Part shown: positions 41,963 to 47,923 of the stretch, piece after piece
How the letters are laid out: each line of letters begins with the position of its first letter
Numbering within the stretch: position 1 is the stretch's first letter
Source: an uncultured Chitinophagales bacterium
GTDB taxonomy: Bacteria; Bacteroidota; Bacteroidia; Chitinophagales; UBA2359
Reading direction: 5' to 3'
Assembly: GCA_937927195.1 (NCBI GenBank)
Contig: CALBCY010000324.1
Location: 1-47,923 of the forward strand
DNA length: 47,923 nucleotides
Program-made: the position numbers and the translations under genes
The notes under the pieces: generated by a model
The model's input: the letters and a program-made list of their open reading frames with translations, nothing else
Told to the model about the DNA's origin: nothing
The model's database searches: none

Positions 41963-42583
41963 ATGTTTTCGCAAAGAATTATCGCCAATATACTGTCTTA
42001 TTTATTTCATCCAATATTTATGCCTGTTTATGGCCTATTGTTTTTAATGTGGTGCAATCCTTTTGTTTTTTATGCAATAGATTCACCACAGGGCATAGGA
42101 GTGATCAGTGTGGTGATTCTAAACTCGATTGTTTTACCATTGATCATGTTGGTTATTCTGTATCGATCTAAATTGATTGATGATTTAAAGTTGAATCAAA
42201 GAAAACAAAGAGCGATTCCGTTTCTGATCATGATTTTCTTTTTCTTCTGGACCTACTTTGTCGTTAGGCATCGACTTCAAATGCCGGAATTGATGACAGA
42301 TATAATGTGGGGAGCGTTTTTGTCCATTATGGCTGCCTATTTAATCAATGTTGTCTATTTTAAAATAAGCCTGCATGCGATTGGTATGGGAAATTTTATA
42401 GCACTTATCATTGCGGCTAGTTTTTTCTCTCTTTACGGCTTGGCAGGAGCATTGGCTGTAGGAATTATTGTAGCGGGATTGGTTGGCACTTCACGTTTGG
42501 TTTTAAATGCTCATGAACCTCGTGAGGTCTTCATGGGTTATCTCGTAGGATTTGTGGCCCAATTTGTGGCTTTTCTTACTTGA
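41963..42583 (+). CDS. Integral membrane protein, PAP2-like C-terminus
   Basis: A 206-residue protein with six hydrophobic segments, full-length for a Bacteroidota family often annotated as PAP2-superfamily-like. It starts MFSQRIIANILSYLFHPIFM and has LMTDIMWGAFLSIMAAYLIN in the middle and GTSRLVLNAHEPREVFMGYL near the end. The last motif resembles the S-R-x-x-x-x-x-H core of PAP2 phosphatases, but the first PAP2 motif is not obvious. A TAATTTTG element (41952-41959) lies directly before this ATG; if functional, the mRNA would be leaderless or start downstream. The role may be lipid or cell-wall phosphatase; uncertain. Confidence 0.75.
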   Translation: MFSQRIIANILSYLFHPIFMPVYGLLFLMWCNPFVFYAIDSPQGIGVISVVILNSIVLPLIMLVILYRSKLIDDLKLNQRKQRAIPFLIMIFFFFWTYFVVRHRLQMPELMTDIMWGAFLSIMAAYLINVVYFKISLHAIGMGNFIALIIAASFFSLYGLAGALAVGIIVAGLVGTSRLVLNAHEPREVFMGYLVGFVAQFVAFLT

Positions 42584-42922
42584 TATTGAGGAACTTTTAT
42601 GAAGATTACATTCATTAAATTCTTTGCTTTCGATGAGTTAAAATTCCTTCGCTGCTATTGACTTTGTTTGTTTTGAAACAGCTTTTGTGTTGCAATTCCA
42701 TCCATTCTTTATTTGTCAAAATATCCTCCTTTTAATCTGAAATTACTGTCTCCAAATAAGCCATTTCATACTCATTTTTACTTGCAAATATTTTTTTCGG
42801 CATTATATAAGTGTAATGGCCTTGCTTAAAAAAATAGATTGTTCTTATTAAATTTTATGGGCATAGGTCTTTGAGTGATTGTTAAATGCACCTTGTATCG
42901 ACCAGGGGAAAATTATGAAAAC
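42584..42922. other. Intergenic region before the HhH gene
   Basis: AT-rich DNA in which I see no gene, terminator or clear promoter. The downstream gene could be read from TTG or ATG codons before 42923, but those readings add residues without similarity to the domain start. Confidence 0.5.
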
Positions 42923-44362
42923 ATGCTTAGAGAATTTTTCAATTTTAATCGTCAGGACAGAAGAGCGATTATTATTTTGGTTGGATTAAATATTCTTGGG
43001 TTGATTATATGGAAGCTAATTCCCTTATCGCCAAGCAAACAAATTCGGCCATTGACAACTTTAGAACAAACAAAATTGTCAGAGTTAATTGGAGAAGTAA
43101 AATCAGAAGAATTAAAAAAAACAAATCAAGTTTTTGACACCAGCCTTCTCAAACATTTCGATCCCAACAAATTAACTATTGAAGAAGCACTTGATCTTGG
43201 TTTTCCCAAAAAGCTGGCAAAAACACTTTGCAACTTTACAGGAAAAGGAGGAGGATTTTACAAAAAAGAAGACCTAAAAAAAATCTACGGATTAGAAGAA
43301 GGAGATTATTTTCTGCTCGAGCCTTTTGTACAAATAGAAAAGACGGAGTTCAATTCTAACAAAAATGGGACAAAGAAACATCAATTCAAAAATAACTATC
43401 AGGAAAGTAAAGAACATTTCCAAAGCAATAAATTTCAAGAAAAATCAAAAACCAATCAAGGTGACAAAAAGCCAATTCAAAAAATTGAGTTAAGTGATTT
43501 TGATCCAAATTCATTGACAAAGCAAAAAGCGATGGCCTTGGGAATCAATTCAAAAGCTGCCTATAATATTGAAAAGTATTTAAACAAAGGAGGCAGTTTC
43601 AAAACGAAGGCCGATTTAAAAAAAATATACAGTTTGACGGAAAGTGAATTTGAGCAACTAGAAACTTATATTCAACTTCCAAATACACGGGAAGAATTTT
43701 CATTTCACGAAAAAAACAACACCGAACAACAAGAGCATAAGCAGCCGGAAAAATTTGCCTTCAATCCCAATCAATTAAATCATGAAATAGCAGAGCAATT
43801 GGGTTTGGACAAAAAGGTAACGAACAACATTTTGAAATTCATCGAAAGTGGTGGCACTTTTGAAAGCAAGGAGGATCTTAAAATTATTTACAGCATAAAC
43901 GATTCAATTTACCAATCCCTTGAGGCTTATATAGAATTGCCTTCCAAGCCCAAGCCGCAAATCCAAATTTTTGAAATAAACTCGGCAAGTGTCGCTGATT
44001 TAAAAAGCTTAAATGGCATTGGAGATTACTTTGCAAAAGCCATCATTAAGTATCGCAATCAATTGGGCGGGTTCATCAATCTGGAACAATTAAAAGAAGT
44101 CTACAATATGGATCAGGAAAAATTAGACAAGATTGCTCCTTTTCTAATTTGTGAAGGACAGCCGAAGCAGAAAATAAAAATAAATTCAGGAGGAATTGAA
44201 GAGTTAAAATTACATCCTTACTTGAATTACAATGCGGCCAAACATATTACAAAATTGCGAAAACATCGAAAGCCATTTACCAAACCAGAAGATGTTTTCA
44301 GCCCTCCGATTATCGACAGTGTTTTGTTTAGGAGGATTAAGCCGTATATAAGTTTGGAGTAG
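42923..44362 (+). CDS. Membrane-anchored protein with five helix-hairpin-helix units
   Basis: A 479-residue protein. A basic N-terminus (NFNRQDRRA) and one helix (IIILVGLNILGLIIWKLIPL, about 15-34) suggest the rest is outside the cytoplasmic membrane. Five helix-hairpin-helix units follow. Three start (F/D)(D/N)PN(S/Q/K)L (near 75, 190 and 287) and are separated by charged linkers. The fourth is ComEA-like: EINSASVADLKSLNGIGDYF and AKAIIKYRNQLGGF. The fifth starts KINSGGIEELKLHPYLNY. Such units bind the DNA backbone without sequence specificity, so a role in DNA uptake is plausible. Closest known relatives are the ComEA-like proteins of Bacteroidota. It is convergent with the M3 peptidase gene. 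Confidence 0.85.
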   Translation: MLREFFNFNRQDRRAIIILVGLNILGLIIWKLIPLSPSKQIRPLTTLEQTKLSELIGEVKSEELKKTNQVFDTSLLKHFDPNKLTIEEALDLGFPKKLAKTLCNFTGKGGGFYKKEDLKKIYGLEEGDYFLLEPFVQIEKTEFNSNKNGTKKHQFKNNYQESKEHFQSNKFQEKSKTNQGDKKPIQKIELSDFDPNSLTKQKAMALGINSKAAYNIEKYLNKGGSFKTKADLKKIYSLTESEFEQLETYIQLPNTREEFSFHEKNNTEQQEHKQPEKFAFNPNQLNHEIAEQLGLDKKVTNNILKFIESGGTFESKEDLKIIYSINDSIYQSLEAYIELPSKPKPQIQIFEINSASVADLKSLNGIGDYFAKAIIKYRNQLGGFINLEQLKEVYNMDQEKLDKIAPFLICEGQPKQKIKINSGGIEELKLHPYLNYNAAKHITKLRKHRKPFTKPEDVFSPPIIDSVLFRRIKPYISLE

Positions 44363-44529
44363 GTGGGGTGTTGTGACATTGGGACGATGGACGCGATAAA
44401 TCGCCTTGCCACAAGTATAATAATGCCACAAGATGTAATATTGCCAGATGAATTGACATTCAGTAAATTTACAATCCCTTTTTATGCTTCAGCTTAGACT
44501 TTAACTTCTTCTATGCTTTGAGGGCAATA

Positions 44530-44559
44530 AAAAAGGAGGCAAAAAATTGCCTCCTTTTT
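44530..44559. terminator. Bidirectional terminator between HhH gene and pepF
   Basis: A perfect 13-base stem, AAAAAGGAGGCAA with TTGCCTCCTTTTT, and a 4-base loop. Because both sides carry A/T tracts it can end the pepF-like transcript (35 bases past its stop) and that of the HhH gene. Confidence 0.85.
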
Positions 44560-44594
44560 AACTTTTAAAATCATTTTTTTTCTAAGTCTTTTTT

Positions 44595-46292
44595 CTACAT
44601 CGCAAGATCATCGACTGTTTCTAAATAGCCTTCAACTTCTCCAATCACTTCAGTAAAGGATGTTTCGTTGAATGGTGATTTAAGATTTGCATAGTCGACC
44701 AATTCAAGGAAGGATTGACTTCCACCTGCACGACATAAACGCAGGTAATCTTCAAATGCTTTTGGGTCTTGGTTTTGAGATTTTTTCCAAAACTGGAAAG
44801 CACAAATTTGAGCGAGTGTATAATCGATGTAATAAAATGGCATTTCAAAAATATGCCCTTGTTTCATCCAAAATCCACCTCGTTCCAAAAAGTCGTTTCC
44901 ATCGTAATCAGCATTTGGTGTATATTTTTTTTCAATGTTTCTCCATGCAGTTTTTCTTTCCGCTGGAGTCATATCTGGATTTTCATATACAACGTGCTGA
45001 AATTCATCAACCGTTACACCGTAAGGCAAAAATAACAAAGATCCACTAAGGTGTGAGAATTTGTATTTATCGGCATCTTCTTTGAAAAAGCTGTCCATCC
45101 AAGGCCAGGTTAAAAACTCCATACTCATGGAATGAATTTCACAAGCCTCAAAAGTTGGCCATTGATATTCAGGTATCTCAAACTTTCTACTTTCAAAGAC
45201 CTGAAAAGCGTGTCCAGCTTCGTGTGTCAAAACATCGATATCGTGTGAGGTTCCATTAAAGTTTGAAAAGATAAATGGAGATTTCTCATCGGCAATGTAA
45301 GTACAGTATCCACCACCAGCTTTTCCTTTTTTGTTGACAAGGTCAAGCAATTGTTTTTCTATCATGAAATTGAAGAAGCTACCTGTTTCTGGTGAAAGCT
45401 CTTCGTACATTTGTTTTCCGTTGTTGAGTATCCACTCTGGATCACCCTTTGGACGTGCATTTCCTGTTTTGAAATTGTAGGTAATGTCGTAATATTTTAG
45501 AGATTCTAGATCCAATCTTTTGGCCTGTCTTTCTCTTAGCCCATTGGCTACTGGAACGATGTGCTTTAAAACCAAATCCCTGAATTGAGAAACATGCTGC
45601 GCATTGTAATCTGATCTCAACATTCTTAGGTAAGCCAACTCTACAAAAGTATCGAAACCTAATTTCTTAGCGATTCGAGTTCTTATCTTGACAAGCTTGT
45701 CATAGATTTCATCGAACTTCTCCTCATTGCTTTCAAAGAACTGCCAGAAAGCTTCACTTGAACTTTTACGAACTGCTCTGTCATCTGATTGTGTAAAAGG
45801 CAAGAGACCCGAAAGATTTCTTTCTTCCCCATCAAACTTTATAGAAGCAGAAGAACGCAATTTGATGTATTCGCTGGTGAGTTGATTTTCTGCCTTGAGA
45901 TCATTTAGGATAACCGGATCGAAAATTTTAACCTTCATTTCAGCAATGGTAAAAAATTGCTTTCCCCATTTAATAATCAATTCAGTTTTAAAACTTGATT
46001 TGACCAATGAACGATAAAACTTATTTACCAAGCCTTCAAATTCAGGAACGGCGTCATCAAAATATGAGTTTTCTTTTTCGTAAAACTCGTCCGTGGTATC
46101 AATTGTATGTCTTATGTGAGCAATGTTCCACATGGTATCAAAACTGTTTCTCAACTTATTGATATCATTGATAAGAACATTTTGTTCTTCCATAGAACCA
46201 GCTTTGTCAAACTCATCTAACAAAGCATTAAAGTCGGTTTTCAATTGATCAAGAACAGGTCTTTGATACTCAAAATCTCTAAATATTGTCAT
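44595..46292 (-). CDS. M3 family oligoendopeptidase
   Basis: A 565-residue cytoplasmic zinc metallopeptidase that cleaves short peptides. The zinc motif HEAGH is at about 356-360 in THEAGHAFQVFESR, and the third ligand Glu lies in FEACEIHSMSMEFLTWPW. Other family features are FNGTSHDIDVL and the C-terminal FWMKQGHIFEMPFYYIDYTL with AQICAFQFWKKS. No signal peptide. The length fits the M3 (PepF/oligopeptidase) type used by Bacteroidota. It is divergent from mnmE, with 249 bases between them. Confidence 0.94.
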   Translation of the reverse strand: MTIFRDFEYQRPVLDQLKTDFNALLDEFDKAGSMEEQNVLINDINKLRNSFDTMWNIAHIRHTIDTTDEFYEKENSYFDDAVPEFEGLVNKFYRSLVKSSFKTELIIKWGKQFFTIAEMKVKIFDPVILNDLKAENQLTSEYIKLRSSASIKFDGEERNLSGLLPFTQSDDRAVRKSSSEAFWQFFESNEEKFDEIYDKLVKIRTRIAKKLGFDTFVELAYLRMLRSDYNAQHVSQFRDLVLKHIVPVANGLRERQAKRLDLESLKYYDITYNFKTGNARPKGDPEWILNNGKQMYEELSPETGSFFNFMIEKQLLDLVNKKGKAGGGYCTYIADEKSPFIFSNFNGTSHDIDVLTHEAGHAFQVFESRKFEIPEYQWPTFEACEIHSMSMEFLTWPWMDSFFKEDADKYKFSHLSGSLLFLPYGVTVDEFQHVVYENPDMTPAERKTAWRNIEKKYTPNADYDGNDFLERGGFWMKQGHIFEMPFYYIDYTLAQICAFQFWKKSQNQDPKAFEDYLRLCRAGGSQSFLELVDYANLKSPFNETSFTEVIGEVEGYLETVDDLAM

Positions 46293-46541
46293 AAAAATAT
46301 TTGTTTTGATAAAAGCCGATACAATGCCGTATTTTCCTTTTATCAGATTTTTTAATTTCGATTATTTATCCGCAAAAATCGTACCTTGTCTTGCGATAAG
46401 CCAAATGCAAAAATACACTTTTTAATATTAACTTTTTCTTTTACATTTTATAGATCACCTAAGTGACGCATAATAAACCAAATAGGCCACCGTCAAATAT
46501 TCATTTAACTTTTATTAACCTCATTATATAAATTCTTTTTA

Positions 46542-47923
46542 ATGTCTTTTTATTCTCATTCGGATCTTTCTGATACAATCATTGCACTTTCGACTCCTCC
46601 AGGAGTTGGGGCATTGGGTGTAATCAGATTGTCTGGAACCGATTCCATTTCGATTGCCGATCAAGTATTTTTGGGCAAGGATTTGATGAAACAAAAGTCT
46701 CATACCGTTCATTATGGACTGATTAAAGATGGCGATCGTACGATAGATGAAGTAATGCTTAGCATTTTCAGGACACCCAAATCTTTTACAAAGGATAACA
46801 TGGTTGAAATCACCTGTCATGGTTCTCCATATATCTTGCAAGAGGTTATACGGCTTTTTCAATCAAAAGGTGTCAGGCTAGCAAAAGCAGGAGAATTTAC
46901 AATGCGGGCATTTTTAAATGGAAGAATCGACCTTTCACAAGCCGAAGCAGTTGCTGATCTAATCGCCTCGGAAAATGCAAGTGCACACACCATGGCAATA
47001 CAACAAATGCGTGGTGGCTTTTCCAAACAGATTTCAGAATTGCGGCAACAGTTGATAAATTTTGCATCGCTCATTGAGTTAGAATTGGATTTTGGTGAAG
47101 AAGATGTTGAGTTTGCTGACCGAAGTCAATTATTGAATTTGATTGGTGAAATAAAAAGAATCATTCGTCAACTGATTCAATCTTTTCAATTGGGCAATGC
47201 CATGAAAAATGGTGTTCAGACAGTAATAGCAGGAAGGCCAAATGCTGGCAAGTCAACATTATTGAATGCTTTGTTGAATGAGGATCGTGCCTTGGTTTCG
47301 GACATTCCTGGAACGACAAGAGATACAATCGAGGAATTGATAAACATTGATGGCATTCCTTTTCGATTTATAGATACTGCAGGAATCAGAGAAGCGAGAG
47401 ATACCATTGAGGCAATGGGTGTTGAAAAGACGATGGAGAAGCTTGAAAAATCTGCCCTTACAATTTTCTTGTTTGATGTTTCAAGTTGCAGCCCTGAACA
47501 ATTAAAATCCGACTTGAAAGATTTCATCAAGATCGACAATCCGTTGGTTTTGGTTGGCAATAAAATTGATGACACTGAAGTGAATTATCAAAGCCTTTTT
47601 GCTGAGTGGGATGAAATGATTTTTATTTCATCGAAAGACCAGACCAACATTGAAAAACTCAAGAACACTTTGAAGAGTAAGATTCTGGATGATGAAATAA
47701 ATACAGGCGGAACCATTGTAAGCAACGCCAGACATCACGAAGCACTTTTAAGATCAATGCAATCTCTAGATGAAGTTTCAAAAGGTTTGGATCTTCAGAT
47801 CTCGGGAGAATTACTCGCTTTGGACATCAGACAGGCTTTGCATTATTTGGGTGAAATATCCGGTGAGGTAAGTACAGACGATTTGTTGGGGAATATTTTT
47901 TCAAAGTTTTGTATTGGAAAGTA
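46542..47923 (+). CDS. mnmE: tRNA modification GTPase MnmE (stop codon cut by window end)
   Basis: With MnmG this GTPase makes the cmnm5 modification at uridine 34 of certain tRNAs. The window ends two bases into the stop codon; the reading covers 460 residues, close to the normal length. The N-terminal folate-binding domain starts DTIIALSTPPGVGALGVIRL and contains GEFTMRAFLNGRIDLSQAEA. The G domain shows GRPNAGKST (G1), GTTRDT (G2), DTAG (G3) and NKID (G4). The C-terminus ends FSKFCIGK, keeping the essential Cys. The ATG at 46542 lies in an AT-rich region divergent from the M3 peptidase gene. Confidence 0.96.
   Translation, partial: MSFYSHSDLSDTIIALSTPPGVGALGVIRLSGTDSISIADQVFLGKDLMKQKSHTVHYGLIKDGDRTIDEVMLSIFRTPKSFTKDNMVEITCHGSPYILQEVIRLFQSKGVRLAKAGEFTMRAFLNGRIDLSQAEAVADLIASENASAHTMAIQQMRGGFSKQISELRQQLINFASLIELELDFGEEDVEFADRSQLLNLIGEIKRIIRQLIQSFQLGNAMKNGVQTVIAGRPNAGKSTLLNALLNEDRALVSDIPGTTRDTIEELINIDGIPFRFIDTAGIREARDTIEAMGVEKTMEKLEKSALTIFLFDVSSCSPEQLKSDLKDFIKIDNPLVLVGNKIDDTEVNYQSLFAEWDEMIFISSKDQTNIEKLKNTLKSKILDDEINTGGTIVSNARHHEALLRSMQSLDEVSKGLDLQISGELLALDIRQALHYLGEISGEVSTDDLLGNIFSKFCIGK

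Noticed and set aside
46458..46469. TCACCTAAGTGA palindrome-like site before mnmE
   Set aside because: The four-base arms are short and the centre is not symmetrical; this is expected by chance.

Overview
The window looks like a piece of chromosome from an AT-rich Bacteroidota bacterium. The evidence is two type A and one type B type IX secretion (T9SS) sorting domains, GCTD-type repeats in a lipoprotein, FG-GAP/PKD/SBBP secreted proteins, DUF3570/DUF4266 genes, and TAnnTTTG promoter elements with little Shine-Dalgarno signal. A Saprospiria- or Crocinitomix-like lineage is plausible, but I cannot fix the order from sequence alone. I found no rRNA, tRNA, CRISPR array, insertion sequence or phage gene.

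Layout. 1-3.7 kb (minus): an ECF sigma factor, a translationally coupled membrane-tethered outer-membrane beta-barrel, and a lipoprotein. 3.9-13.5 kb (plus): a polytopic membrane protein, glutamate-type dehydrogenase, YdjM-like membrane protein, yicC-gmk, apaG, a HupE/UreJ protein and an M1 peptidase. 13.7-20.6 kb: an SRPBCC protein, then two convergent T9SS substrates separated by a terminator and short repeats. 21.2-24.8 kb: asnS and rpoN, divergent. 25-31 kb (minus): a CotH-family lipoprotein, then the four-gene set thioredoxin-ApbE-DUF4266-DUF3570. 31.1-38.2 kb (minus): a giant secreted metzincin-like protein with 19 Cys-rich repeats. 38.3-41.7 kb (minus): a second ECF sigma/tethered-barrel cassette followed by two acidic-repeat lipoproteins. 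42-47.9 kb: a membrane protein, a five-unit helix-hairpin-helix protein, an M3 oligopeptidase and mnmE, which is cut one base before the end of its stop codon.

The most unusual logic is the pair of sigma/barrel cassettes. In both, the gene after the sigma factor starts inside the sigma stop codon. It encodes one polypeptide with a short cytoplasmic N-terminus sharing a D-F-S-x-(D/E)-(V/I)-P motif, one inner-membrane helix, a 250-280 residue low-complexity linker, and a C-terminal barrel-like domain. If the topology is right, each protein could connect the outer membrane directly to a cytoplasmic sigma factor. The second candidate system is the thioredoxin-ApbE-DUF4266-DUF3570 operon: an envelope flavin-transferase set around a tiny lipoprotein ending in a Gly-rich CGC tail.

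The rest is ordinary housekeeping (gmk, asnS, rpoN, apaG, mnmE, dehydrogenase) mixed with lineage-typical surface proteins. Several intergenic regions carry short tandem or inverted repeats, listed separately.
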